Position numbers and translations under genes: made by a program. Shown one piece after another: positions 33,500 through 46,904 of a stretch of 64,000 bases of DNA. Source of the stretch: Pyronema omphalodes (taxonomy: Eukaryota > Ascomycota > Pezizomycetes > Pezizales > Pyronemataceae); assembly GCA_024516155.1 (NCBI GenBank), contig JAJJXM010000009.1, forward strand, positions 124,001 to 188,000. The letters run 5' to 3'. Position 1 is the stretch's first letter; every line of letters starts with the position of its first letter. The notes under the pieces are model-generated. The model was not told the origin of the DNA, did no database searches, and saw only the letters and a program-made list of their open reading frames with translations.

Positions 33500-36400
33500 A
33501 TTTAGACGAGCGTTTTCCCCGGATTCGGAAACAACCCCACCATCGACGTAAACAACGATACATACCACACCTCATTATCGAAAACGACATCTTTGCATTC
33601 ATCCGAATACTCCCCTCAACCCCATCATCCTCATCATTATCATTTTCATCCTCAGCAGTGTTAGCGAGCATGAAAAACCTAGACCTCCGTTTCAGTTCTT
33701 GATTGTGTTTTTACAGGAGTTTGGAAAAGTCTGATTTTTTTGTTATTTCCTCTGGGGTTCAGGTGTTTTTTGCTATTTTCTGTTTGTTGTGATTTTCTTA
33801 TTTTTCTTTTTCTGTTTCTAGTACTGCAGAGTACATTTACTTTCTTTTGTTCTTTACGATACGAGCTATGAATCCAAAGAGAGGAAATTAGATTTCTTGT
33901 AAATTGGAGCTGGGTAAAAAAAAAAGAGAGGAATCTTTTACTCTGTACATTTTTGAAAATCCAGTGAAATTACTTGAAAGTGAACCGTGCGTCGAAGGAA
34001 ATCGAAAAGTGAATTAGCGAGTTTTGTTATGTTGTGTTAGGTTAGGTTGGAAGAAGCTCCAGTGAAACCCCCGTTTGATATCTTTAGCATTCCAACCTTG
34101 CTGCTTGCTGCTTGCTTGATTGCTTGCTTTGGTACGTGGCAGAGCGGGGTTCTGATCCGACTCCGACTTGCAGTAGCTTTCATCGGAGTATGTAAGAGTT
34201 GGTAGTTGGTAGTCGGTAGTTGGTAGCTGGTAGTCGGTAGCTGGTATGGACACCATACATAGTTGCTATCGTGATTCGTAACTGCATGTAGCATTGTACA
34301 TAGCCTCAGCTTTGACCTATGATTTTTTATGAGAAAATAATACATATGTACGAGAATGATAGAATACTAGATGCTAGAATACTAGATGCTAGATGATAGA
34401 AGGCTAGAATGCAATTCCCTCACCGGAAAGGAAGCTGATGTCGCGTCTAGTTGTCGATCGAGGCGTCATAACTTCTTTTTGTTTACAGACTACATATGTA
34501 CAGGCACACGACTATGGCTATGACTATGGCTATGGTTATGACTATTTGTAAAAGCACTTCCGAAGGTTAAAGGTTGAAGGTAGAAGTACTGCGAGGACAT
34601 ATGATACGAAGCTGTAGAGATACAGAGAAGCAGCGAGAATACACACCATGATATGTATCGGTGAAAGTTGCATTCACCCCCTCCCCCCGTCCCAGGATAG
34701 GATATTCGACACACGACAAAAAATCAAACCCCGCTTCCTGGGGACTGAAAAAAAAACTAAAAACTAACCTCCATACATCCACCATAGCGTATCTAGAAAA
34801 ATGCTTTGACATGTGAAAGTTGAAAGTTAAAGGTTGAAAGTTGAAGGTTGAAGGTTACTAACTTGTTATGTATGTGTGAAAGATGCTAAGGATACTAAGG
34901 ATGCTAAGGATGCTAAGGATGCTAAGGATGCTAAGGATGCTAAGGATGTATAGGGAATGGTTGGTTGGATGGGGATGTGACGATGCGTTAGAGGAGGGAG
35001 GTGCTTTGCGGAGGTGCTTTGCGGAGTTGATTTGGGTGAAGTCATGATGCGTTTATGGTGGCGGAAAAAAGGTTTGGCCGGAGTCCGATGGGAGGGGAGG
35101 ATAGGGGAGGGAATGGGATGGTGATGGTGATAAGAGGTGGAGAAGGAGAAAGAGAAAGAGAATGAGGTGGATATGAATTTAATGAAGAAAGAAGCAAGGG
35201 AAAGGACACAGGAAAATGGAAAGGGAATGGGGATATCATGTACTCGTAGTGTTCCATTATGTAAAGATAAATCAGATGAATCATTTATTCCAGTGCATAT
35301 ATACAGCAGCATATTACCTCCATACCCATCATGCCCACGATACCTATACGCAACGCAACGCAACGCAGATACCGACGGATATTTCCATCTTCAATCTTCA
35401 ATCTCCAATCTCGAATCTCGAACGCAACCAACCGTTATCGTCGCAGCAGTGATGACGTCCGTTGCAGCACTGCATGTTATACACCCATCCATAGAAAAGT
35501 TTTTTTTTTTTTTTTTTTTTGAAAAAAGAAATTTTCTGCTCACAGGACCTATTTCCTTATGCGGAAAGTAAAAGTAGCGATAAGGTATTTTATCGGCGCT
35601 TAAAAAATTTTTATCGCTACCCTTGTTTTTCGTTTATCACTACTAGGGATACTAGGTGATGATCTCTACGGGATCTTGGGACTTGGGATTTGGAATTGGG
35701 GACTTGGGATTGGGGATTGGGGGGTACTTTAATGCTCTGATGCTCTGATGCTTCGAATCTTGGAGAGTTTGGGGTTTCGGGGGGTTCGGGGTTTGATTCT
35801 TTGAGGAATTGAGGAATTGAGGTATTGAGGTAGCTACTGGAGGTGGAAGTGAAGGTGGAATTGGAGGTGGAAGTTGAATAGCATAGAATAGCATAGCATA
35901 GCATAAACATAAATATAAATGTCATGTGGACCGTGGACTATCTATTCTATGTACGTATATGTATGGCACGAAACATCTATCAGCTGATCACAATCGATGG
36001 AGCGCTTCCGCTGCCTGCTGCCCGCTGTCAGATATGTCAGATATGCCTGGCGGTCTACAGTACATAAGCGGTGACGTCGGGGATGCGGGGGTGTTGTGGA
36101 GATGCCTATGCTGATGCCAATGCCAATGCCAATGTTACCGAGCAGCGAACGGCGAGCGGCGGGGGGTATGTGACATCGATATGATGATGATGATGATATG
36201 GGCAATGGGGAACTTAAATTGAAGATAAGAGCTGATGATATCTATATCTATATCTATATCAACAAAAAAAAAGCAGACAAAAAAAGCAGGTAAAAATAAG
36301 GTCAATAAAGTGGAGAGGTTTGATTCGGTTAAATGAAGATACAATCCAGAAGGAATGGATATTTATTTGAGATGTAGGATCGACGTGGATAGATGGTATT

Positions 36401-37335
36401 GAAGGAATAGTACCGGAGAAGGTGTCATCTAATGAGGAAGATTTGTTTTCTTTTTGCAAGGAGCTTCACACGGATGATGAAGGAATTTTGAACTTGAGGT
36501 TATTAAAACTCGTTATTGTATTGAGAACAGATATAACGGATTGTAGCGGTTTTATTGAGAGTATTTTGAGTGTAAGGTAAGAGACAAGCTGCGTTGATTT
36601 GGTAGATATGACAGATAGCTCAGGAGATGGGAGTAAATGTATTCCTGTAGCCATGTTTTTTTGAGCTCGGTATACCGCTGTGGAGAGATTATTAAATTAA
36701 GGACGGTAATATTTCGAAAAATAGGGTTCTTGAAAAGTTTTTGTTTGTGGTTTAATATGGATCACTATCTATCCATTAAGCAAATAAATGCTTCTGTTTT
36801 GGTCTACGACTTGACGGGCTTGAAAAGCAAAGAATCCCCATTGGGAATATTGGGTATATATGTGCATACCGCATTCTTGAGTTTGCACTAACCTGTGAAT
36901 GCTGAAAAGGCGGTTGCTGACACTGTGGTTTGAATGCGAATCCATGAATGGGCGGGAGTTGACTATAGCGGGGATAGGGCAGAACAGCTTTGATAGGGCT
37001 CCACCCTGAAAACAATTGATTGTTCTCTGTAGTCAGAATTCACCCGCAACATTGACAACACCTACAACGTTCTCAAATTGCCTTTTTAGTCGTCTTGGTG
37101 ACAGCCAACATGCGGGTTCACCACACATGAATTCCGCCTAATTTCCTGTAGTTATCATTTCCTCCAGTTTTGAACGGAAAAAAAAATCGATTCTTCATTG
37201 GCAAAATAAAAGAAGCAAGAAGAAAGATAAAGTAAACACAAGAACAGTTCGATTTTGGATCCACCATGTTTCCCCCCGCAATCATGAATTATATCAGGTA
37301 GTCCGTAGGTTTTCGAGATAGAATATTTAGAGCCC
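33500..37335. other. Long intergenic region, no gene recognised
   Basis: Contains GTTGGTAGTCGG repeats (34198-34248), TATGGCTATGAC repeats (34512-34545), CTAAGGATG repeats (34881-34949), an 18-base T run (about 35502-35520), GAT and TATATC tracts (36180-36260) and otherwise unique AT-rich sequence. The small frames have no domains. Confidence 0.5.
34881..34949. repeat. 9-bp GATGCTAAG repeat, about seven copies
   Basis: Tandem units with one early variant (GATACTAAG). Confidence 0.9.
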
Positions 37336-37937
37336 TTAGTCGACATCGACACCCTTTGCGCGCAAGTCCTTCTTGGCCTCATCGATCTCCTGTTTACCAA
37401 TTTGTTAGCCATATTCTTGAGAAAGCTTAAACTTTTCCGGTAGTTTAAAAATTCTCCATCTTGCTCTATCCCGCTTCAATCAATAACCCCTCCTCTGAGC
37501 TTCACATCCCCTTTAACCTCAGTCCCACGGTCGATATCACCGCCGAGTTTCCCACAATCCATACCACCCTATCCCAATGCCATGTAGATATATTTCTTAC
37601 CTTCATCAACTCATGGTAAGCACCCTCCGTATCCTTAAAAGTCGCCACACCAAGTCCCAAATTGAAAAGTAAATAAGCCCCAAAAGTGACCAAAGCCCAC
37701 CAAGGGAGAATAGGAATAATCTCTTCCTGGACCTTAGCGGGTAAGGGGATAAGCTGTAAATAAGCCGCGAGGTAAATCTAACCAATCCATATTATTAGCT
37801 TCAGGTTTCAATTTCCTATTCAAAAGCTCTGCAGCTATTGTTCGTTCATATTCCTGGCGGTCGCGGGAAGCTCGTAAGGGGGTACTTACGGAAGAGAGTA
37901 TCAGCAACAAAGAGATGGTTTGCGTAGCGCGCGTCAT
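37336..37937 (-). CDS. DPM3: Dolichol-phosphate mannosyltransferase regulatory subunit 3
   Basis: Three exons: 37937-37890, 37777-37601 and 37389-37336; 92 residues, the same length as the human protein. It reads MTRATQTISLLLILSS, IYLAAYLQLIPLPAKVQEEI, IPILPWWALVTFGAYLLFNL, GLGVATFKDTEGAYHELMK and EIDEAKKDLRAKGVDVD. There are two membrane spans and then the conserved cytosolic tail in which FKDTEGAYHELMKEIDEAKK binds the catalytic Dpm1. The complex makes Dol-P-Man from GDP-Man on the ER membrane, for N-glycans, O-mannosylation and GPI anchors (compare GPI1 at 12.4 kb). A DPM3-type subunit implies the three-subunit (human-type) enzyme. Confidence 0.94.
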
Positions 37938-38694
37938 GGTAGGGAATTGGTAATGCGGTTGTACGGTGGTGGGAAACTTTGTAAACTTTGTAAAGGAGTG
38001 TGGTGAGGCGCGAAGCGCGAATGGAGCTGCTGGCGTGGAGGACAGGTTGCGTGCAGCGTTGTGGTGCAGCTAGATGTGGCTAGTGTGGCTGAAACGGGTG
38101 TGTAACGTTACACTATCATCTTTGAAGGGATGAGGAAGACAGGGGATGGGACAACGATTGATGTTGGGTTTTGGTTCCTTGAATGATGTATCTTGCATGT
38201 GTGGGCACGCGAGTCATAAGGAATGCGTATTTTTTTTACTTGCTTGTTGCCTATCAAATCCGTAATCTTGGATAAGAGCGATCACTGTGCAATGTCTCCG
38301 AATACGGATCTTGGAAGTTTCGCACATCGCGATGAACCGGATCTGGATTATTGTACGGGCCAACACAGAAATGCTGATATCTTTCGTATTACATAGAGAT
38401 GAGATTAACAAAAGTCCCAAACGCTTCCATTTGGCCGTTGTAAACCCAACAATAATTAGAAGAAAAGACAAAAATTAAGAATAATGGCAGCGATTTGACC
38501 ACTGCCTTTGTAAAAACGAGAAACAAGTCATGAAATGACATTGGGTATTTTCATCAAATCAGGCCTCGCCTGTACCATACTGCCACGTTTCCTTGTCGCG
38601 CCCCAGTCGTAATCATTTGTCTACATGTATCTACCGAGATCCCCGTCGCCGTTGACAATGTGGTTAGGAAGCAAAATGTTCTCAATTAAATTAT
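37938..38694. other. Intergenic region, DPM3 promoter and SAR1 3' flank
   Basis: Nothing recognised apart from the flanking genes. Confidence 0.5.
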
Positions 38695-39647
<953 letters not shown>

Positions 39648-40667
39648 AGCTGCTCACAGGTATATGATGCGATGAAGCGGGTGCTGTTTGGGTTGGGATA
39701 GATGGCAACGTAGGCGAGCTTCGGAAGGGTTGGTTTCGTGAAGCCGGAACGTCGTCTAAAGAGGGACCGAGGGGAGTAGTACGAGTGTTGGGCTGGTAGT
39801 CGTGGTTGCTCAAGAATCTAGGTGTTTGAGTCTGAGGCCAGTTGGAATATCGATGGTGTGGCGGAAAGCCAGAGTCGCCTTTTAGCAGCAGCTAACTAGC
39901 GGCTCAGCTCTCCGGAGGCGACGCAGTAATCGAGAACGGTAACGAGCCTTCCAGCAGAGCGGCTGGCCTTGACAAGGCTATTCAGCCTCATATCCAAAGC
40001 CATAAATAAAGGCTGTAAATGCTTATGTGTCCTTATTTAATGGATTCAAGCATGCCTTCCAAAGCTTGCAAGAATCTGGATACCATCAAGTACAAGAAAA
40101 GCACAAACATACATATATTTATCTTACAGACAAGCCATGGGAGTTTCTTAGAATTAGACTTGTGGACATAAACCAATGATGAATGGGAAGTGTCTGGAAG
40201 AAAGCGTTTGACGAGCCTGGGTCCGGAGGCTGATGATGAAGCTACTGCGGCAAGCGCAACAAGCGCAGCCTAAAGACGGGACTGCTTCTACGGATTAACA
40301 ACACAATATCTTCATGAATTTGAAGTGAATTTTACCTTTGAGATCAAATATTGAGACATTTGTTATTCGGAACAGTGAATTTAAAGTTCAGCTAAGCTGA
40401 TAATTTTTTGAGCTCCGGTTGTTGTGCATAATCTATGCGGCTTAGTCCAAAACGTGTCCATAACAAGGAACGCACCTACCCTTAAGCTCTATCCATCGAA
40501 CCAGCTCCCACAGCACACGACGTTACGAACCCCACCACTCCTTTCTGCCATCTCGAACCTGCGACTACGGCAATTCAGCTTGACTTATACGCACAGAGCC
40601 AGCTCTCTGTACCACGACCTGACGATCCTGACGTCCATTTAATTGCCCAAAGGCACCTAAGACCACC
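39648..40667. other. Divergent intergenic region, SAR1 and ERD2
   Basis: Promoters of both genes; no further gene or repeat recognised. Confidence 0.5.
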
Positions 40668-41367
40668 ATGAATATCTTTCGGATGCTGGGAGATCTCTCC
40701 CATGCTGCCTCATTCCTGATCCTTCTACACAAGATCAGAACTTCCCGAGTTTGTTCTCAAAATTATACCTCCTGGTAACGAGAGCTAACCAATTCCCCAG
40801 AGCTGTGCCGGAATCTCCTTCAAGTCACAATGTCTTTACCTCGTCGTCTACATCACCCGCTATCTCGATTTGTTCACCACCTTCACCCACAGTTACTACA
40901 ACTCTCTTATGAAAATCTTCTTCATCTCCGTCGCGGCCTACACCATCTACCTGATGTCTACTGAGTTCAAGCCTACCCACGATCCTGCTATCGACACTTT
41001 CCGATGGGAGTACCTCGTCGGAGGAGCGGCTGTTCTCGCGATCCTTTTCCCATACAAGTGGACTTTCCTCGAGATTTCCTGGGCCTTCTCAATCTGGTTG
41101 GAAAGTGTTGCTATTATGCCACAGCTTTTCATGGTCCAAAGGACCGGAGAGGCAGAGACTATTACCACGCACTATCTCTTCGCCCTGGGAGCTTACCGCG
41201 CCTTGTATATCCCCAACTGGATCGTGCGATACTTCTTCGAGACTCCCCCACACATTGACCAGATTGCTGTCATTGCCGGAATTGTTCAGACCATCTTGTA
41301 CTCCGACTTCTTCTACATCTACTGGACCAAGGTTATGAAGGGCAAGAAGTTCGAGTTGCCCGTGTAA
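40668..41367 (+). CDS. ERD2: ER lumen protein (HDEL/KDEL) retention receptor
   Basis: Two exons, 40668-40748 and 40801-41367; 215 residues, full family length. It reads MNIFRMLGDLSHAASFLILL, HKIRTSRSCAGISFKSQCLY and LVVYITRYLDLFTTFTHSYY, with seven hydrophobic segments. Conserved blocks are SCAGISFKSQCLY, ITRYLDL, SFWLES-like SIWLESVAIMPQL and ALGAYRALYIPNWIVRYF. The C-terminus KVMKGKKFELPV carries the dilysine-type recycling signal. The receptor binds HDEL/KDEL proteins in the Golgi and returns them to the ER in COPI vesicles. The donor GTTTGT is a weaker consensus, but the join gives the exact family sequence. Confidence 0.97.
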
Positions 41368-42088
41368 GAGGTGTAAGGGATGGAGGCCGCGTAGGTGGTG
41401 CAGATCATGTAGTCTGTCAGGCAACTGTGGACGATGTAGTTTCGGGATGACGCTGATATGAGATACGGGTTACATGTAAATGCACGTTTCTTTCGTTACA
41501 GCGTGTCGTGTTGTTTTGGTATCTTTGGAAATAATAGAATTTTTGCAATTTTTTGCAGGACAATATGTAGAGTGTTCGCCGAGTGTGCCATTTGTGTATC
41601 CAAACGACTCGCTGAGTGACCTTTAAACATTAGCAGCCCGGTTCCGAAGGGCGTCATTGGACTCGCTACCTACCGCACCCCCTGAGCACCCCCCGGTTCT
41701 CATGGTTCATGCGTACACGCGTCATGTGATATCGCTTTCTTGTGATACCTACGAGTAGAGTATACCCTCACATGCCCCATCGAATTTTCAACACCATCAC
41801 GAACAAACGACTTCTTGATCAGCGAGCAAAGTGCAGCACTAAAAAAGAGGATCCTCATGGGATTAAAGCTATCGACGAGATCCCACAGCCACAGTGTAAT
41901 CTATGCACTAAAACCAAATTTATTTACGGAACAAGAGTCACGGAGCTCCCGCTTTGATAATTGATGGGCTTGGAGTTCCGCTGGGACTTAAACTAAATCT
42001 GGTCTAGATATTGGCATAGCTAAAGGCACCTGGGTCCTGGCTTGCACCTCATCTCGTATTTCTCCTCAAATCTTTACAACCAACAACA
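41368..42088. other. Intergenic region, ERD2 3' flank and LSB5-like promoter
   Basis: No gene recognised; the frame at 41742-41957 has no domain. Confidence 0.5.
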
Positions 42089-43645
42089 ATGGAAAGAAGG
42101 TTGAAGAAAGTCTTCGCTCCGTTCAGTAGATCGCGAGGCGATGGAGGTTTGCACTTTCATTCTTCCCCTTCACAAAAGTTATAAGGGGGCTAACTATTGA
42201 TAGTCACCAACAGCTCTGGCTCCAGAAGCTCCGAAAGTAACGACAGTAACAGTACAGGCACCAGCAACAGTATAAGCCCAAGTGACGATACCAGCACAAG
42301 TACACATACAAGCGCCAGCATAAGTTATAGCTTCAACGGTATAACAGCAGGCGATGGATCTTCCGAGGGAACTTTGTTACAGGCGATAGTATGTTCCTGT
42401 CCCTCCTTTCTACCGTTTGTAATACCTCGCTAACTTTCGTAGCAAGACTTTTGTGAGAGCGGTAAACCCGGAAGTCAGAACCAGGTATGTGGCTATCTTA
42501 TTTTCAGCTTTCATTACGCATACACACACATAGATGAACTTTTCTGATATGTATTTTTTTTTTAGGGAGAAGAATTTCTGTATCTTCCTACCATAGTCGA
42601 AATTGCCGAATCAACACCATCATCCGCTGCACTGGCCGCAGTTGCTATTCTAAATAACCTCGATATCAGCAATATCTCTCGTCCGTATATACAATACAAC
42701 AGCATAATGTTGATCCGGATATTGTCGCAGAATCCAGGACATTCGTTTACTAGGAACCTCGGAGGTAGCGATTGGGTGCATAATATTAAGGAGCTTTTAA
42801 GGAATGGGAAAGATCAGAGCGTTCACACCATCCTTTGTGAGACGCTGGAGCATTTTGCTAGGGACCCGGCTCGGATTGCGGATGAGGAATTGGATAGGCT
42901 TCGAGGATTCTGGGAGAGGGAGAAAGCTGCGAATCCTCCACGTTCGAGTCGTTCGCATCGGGATCAACATCATCATCAGCAACATCATCATCAGCAGCAT
43001 CATTATCCGCAACACCAGCCCCATCAACACCATCATCAGCAATACCACCATCAACAGTATCGTCAACAACGTCCTCCACATGTTCCAGTGCACAGTAGAC
43101 CACATCCTGTCCTACCGAATCCGGCAGAGTTAAGTGCAAGAATTGCGGAAGCGAATAATAGCGCCAATTTGTTGATGCAATTGGTTCAAAGTACTCCAAG
43201 GGGGGAGATATTACGCCATGATCTTATCCGAGAATTTGCGGAGCGATGTAAATTGGCGTATAAAAGTATTCGGGGCTTTATCAATGCGGATCCACAACCT
43301 GATGCCGATACGCTTATTACGTTGATTGAGACGAATGATAATTTAGCCATGTCGTTGAAGGCTCATAAACATGCGGTTGCGAGGGCGTTGGAACAAGGGA
43401 ACTTGGTAAGACAGGATGCCAGACTATCGGATATAAGAGAAATGCCATTTGTTGCACCGTCTGTAACTATGTCCGGAGCTTTGAGTCCGCCGATTTCTAT
43501 AGAAACAAATCAGCCTCAGCAAAACCATGGGAATTCGAACGGTCCGGCAGCTCAGAATAGTGGAAGTGAGTCGGGCCCGGTTAGTCCTGTGGTATGCTCC
43601 CATCCTTGTCGTCATATTCTCTGCGCATCCTTACGAGGAAAATAG
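42089..43645 (+). CDS. VHS-GAT domain protein, Lsb5-like endocytic/trafficking adaptor
   Basis: Exons 42089-42146, 42204-42388, 42443-42484 and 42566 to the stop at 43645; about 454 residues. After MERRLKKVFAPFSRSRGDG comes a Ser/Thr/Asn-rich stretch of about 55 residues (exon 2). A VHS-type helical domain follows (about 97-190): LPTIVEIAESTPSSAALAAV, NISRPYIQYNSIMLIRILSQ, NIKELLRNGKDQSVHTILCE. A His/Gln-rich linker (DNA about 42960-43075, HHHQQHHHQQHHYPQHQPHQ) leads to a GAT-like three-helix bundle (ARIAEANNSANLLMQLVQST to LIETNDNLAMSLKAHKHAVA). The order VHS-GAT matches yeast Lsb5, which binds Las17, Sla1 and ubiquitin. The 3' end may be spliced once more: donor GTATGC after SPV and acceptor TTACGAG would end the protein ENRHL. 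The symbol is left blank because the orthology is by architecture only. Confidence 0.85.
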
Positions 43646-45210
43646 ACACCTATAAGGGAACAGTCGAATGTGTTTAGAGGTTTTGGTAGATAGGATTGTG
43701 TTTTTTTGTTTTTTGTATTTTGGATACTGTTTGTTGATGTTGGTAAGCTTTTTGGTACGCATATGGGAGTTTTGTTTTGGATCGGTTTTGACGGTTGTGA
43801 TCTGGTTGTTATTGGTAATAATTATTCTCCAAAGAAGCATGTACTCTATTGGAATGAGGAGAAACGGTAGTGATTAATATAGAAGGTTGATTAGGATATG
43901 AAGAGAAAAAAGAGTTCATCTCCAAGACCACTGATATCATAGCTCCCTTCAGTGTTCATAGCTACGCGCCGTACTCGTAAGTCGCGTCATGCAGCCAAAT
44001 CCAAAGCTCTGCATCGCCGTCGCCCCAATTTACAGCCTTACGCCACGATTCGCATACTATTCTGATGGTTAAATTGAAAAGGAATGCCTTTGTGCGGTGA
44101 TCATCGACCCGGTCGGTCGGCCATGCAACTGTATGTACAGTATCTCATCTCATGCACAGCAGCAGGAAGATGTGGAATCTCGATTTAAGTTCATAAAGTC
44201 TCCGGCGCCACAAGGAAGTGACCGATAATGATTCCGGCTCCGGCTCCGGCTGAGTGGTTTTGTGTGGGGCGCAGGCAGGAGTGCGGTCGGTCAGCCCTCC
44301 CGCAGCATGGCCGGCCGGCTTTCTGGATTCCCGTGCTTCGGGGGGTTTTGTTTTTCTTCGTTGGCGTGCCTCGAATTTCGCCTTTTTCAAAAGGTACTCA
44401 GGTGGGGCAGAAGATACAGAAATCCCCCGGAGGAACCCTCCCGATTAGTCTCCGTTGGCGAGCTCGGAAACACTGCTCTCCGCTACCACTTCGATGCCCT
44501 CTCTCACCCCTCTCCTCGGCGTGTTGACCATCCGTTCTAAAGCTCTCAACTTGTCTGCTCAGCTGTCGACCTTTGAGCTGTCACGCTGTATCTAGTTTTG
44601 TTCTTCAGCTCCCCCTCACTCTTCCCCTCCTCCTCCTCCTCCGTCTCCGCTTCTCAGCTCTCTCTTTCTCCCCTCTTTTCTCTCCTCTCACCGCCTCATC
44701 CCCCCCGCTGCTGCTGCGTTGTATTTCTTGCGGTGTATATACTCGTCGTGCCCGTACCCAATACTTTGCTGTTGACCCATAGCGACCTTGCGGCTTCTGT
44801 ATTTTCCGTCCCACCGGTGTTCCGTTCCACTCACATCCCGTCCCACATCCCTCCCAAATCCCTCCCACAATTTCGTAGCGGCTGCTAGGCTGCCTTGAGT
44901 GTCCACCAACGTCACCGCCGCCTTTTCTACTGTCTCCGCCTAACCTTTTTGATCATCGCGTCTCCCCAGCACTTTTTCTCCCTGTCAGCGAATCTATCCG
45001 CAGTCGGGTTCCAACAAGCTACGTATCGGGGTCCCTCGCGCAATCGTGTCCTTAGCAACTTGAAGTCCTTTTTTTCTTCAAACTTTTCCCTCGCCCATTT
45101 GTCCGGCTTTCCCGACAAGAGCGCATCACGTTCCTTATCCTCCTCCCGCTTGTGGGACCTTCTTTCTCAACCCACACACACACACAAACGCCCACACACC
45201 CACTATAAAG
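43646..45210. other. Intergenic region and long CT-rich leader of CDS1
   Basis: 44570-45200 is strongly pyrimidine-rich on the plus strand (CTCCTCCTCCTCC, TCTTTCTCCCC) and ends with a CA repeat near 45172-45187, 24 bases before the CDS1 start. This fits a promoter and 5' leader. The 43650-44550 part has no recognisable gene. Confidence 0.5.
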
Positions 45211-46904
45211 ATGGCAAAACCACGGAGAAACGTCAAGTTTGCACACAGATCATCTCTTGCAACTGGAAATGAGTTGGGAGGACGCAGAGAGAGTATGTCG
45301 AGCGTGGGGAGCGAGGAGGGAGCTGGTCGGACCTTGAGCCCTTCGCGAACTCACTCAGAATGGAACGATGAATCGAAACCTGTCATTGAGGTGAGGAGTA
45401 CCTTGAAAGTTTCTAGGACACGTTTTTCTAACAGTTACACAGGAGGAGACTTCCCCAATCTCGGAATACGAAAAGAAGAAGCAAACTTTTATTACCCGAA
45501 CGATATGGACTCTGGCAATGATCGCATTGTTCTTCGGCTCCATGGCCGCTGGACATCTCTACATTATCGCCATTGTAACGGTGGTGCAAATTATTACCTT
45601 CAAGGAGGTTATCGCGATAGCAAATGTACCCTCGAAGGAGAAGAAGCTACAGTTCACCAAATCCCTTAACTGGTACTTTTTGGCAACTACGATGTACTTC
45701 CTCTACGGAGAGAGTGTCATTTACTACTTCAAGCACATTGTCCTCGTTGATGCGTTTTTGTTGCCCTTTGCGACACATCACCGCTTCATCAGTTTTATCC
45801 TTTACATCATTGGTAGGTCCCTAGCTAATCCCTGCCTTGAATTTTGGCGCTAACATGTGACAGGATTTGTGTTCTTCGTCATGTCGTTGAAGAAGGGTCA
45901 CTACAAGTTCCAGTTCACCCAGTTTGCATGGACTCATATGGCATTGTACCTTGTTGTTGTGCAGGCGCACTTCATCATCAACAATGTTTTTGAGGGAATG
46001 ATTTGGTTCTTCCTTCCCGCTTCATTGGTCATCACCAATGACATCTTCGCCTACATTTGCGGAATCACCTTTGGTCGCACCCAGTTGATCAAGATTTCGC
46101 CCAAGAAGACCGTCGAAGGTTTTGTTGGTGCTTGGATCTGCACTGTCATTTTCGGAATGGTCATGACCAACGTCCTCATGCGCTACCAGTACTTCATTTG
46201 TCCCGTTAAGGTTAGTACTCTCTATACACACTTCATGTCTTGCCCCGCCCCCGCCATTATGATGAGTTAGTGTATTTTTATAGATGTTAGACTTCCTAGT
46301 GCTTGCACTTTGAGGAGCATTCCACTTTCTGATTTGGCATTTAAACCTTATATTTGCAGCTGTACGATGTTTTTTGAATAGCAACTAACTCGATGAACTG
46401 TAGGACCTCGGTGCAAATGTTTGGACTGGACTTGTGTGCACTCCCAACCCTGTCTTCTTGAAGCAGACCTACGGAGTGCCTATTCCTTTCCAGCCCTTCC
46501 TTGGACCCACCTTCAAGATCCAGCCCATGCAGTTCCACATCTTGGCCATGGCTACCTTTGCATCTCTTGTCGCTCCCTTCGGTGGATTCTTCGCCTCCGG
46601 ATTGAAGCGTACTTTCAAGATTAAGGACTTCGGTGATCTTGTTCCCGGCCACGGAGGAATGACCGACCGTATGGACTGCCAGTACACCATGGGACTTTTC
46701 GCCTACATGTACTACCAGTCTTTCATCGCTATCCACACACCCACCACTGTTGGAACCGTCCTCGACGCTGTCATCAACAGCCTTCCTCCCCAGGAGCAGA
46801 TTGAAGTCCTCGAGAGACTCGGCCAGTACTTGGTTGGCCAGAGCATCGTCAAAGACAAGGTCCTCCAGTGCATGAACGACGCATTATCGTCACCGTCTGC
46901 TTAA
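45211..46904 (+). CDS. CDS1: Phosphatidate cytidylyltransferase (CDP-diacylglycerol synthase)
   Basis: Four exons: 45211-45390, 45443-45812, 45864-46210 and 46404-46904; about 465 residues. The N-terminus is a Ser-rich cytosolic segment (RRESMSSVGSEEGAGRTLSP), then EETSPISEYEKKKQTFITRT and a series of membrane spans. Family motifs are ITNDIFAYICGITFGRTQLI, SPKKTVEGFVGAWICTVIFG and the signature KRTFKIKDFGDLVPGHGGMT then DRMDCQ, with the metal-binding aspartates. The enzyme makes CDP-diacylglycerol from CTP and phosphatidic acid in the ER. That is the precursor of phosphatidylinositol and phosphatidylserine, so it links to GPI1 and UPS2 elsewhere in the window. Intron 3 (193 nt) is the longest in the gene. 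Confidence 0.97.

Noticed and set aside
43424..43645. Read-through C-terminus of the VHS-GAT protein as the only possible end
   Set aside because: A GTATGC donor and TTACGAG acceptor offer an alternative ending, so the last residues should not be taken as settled.
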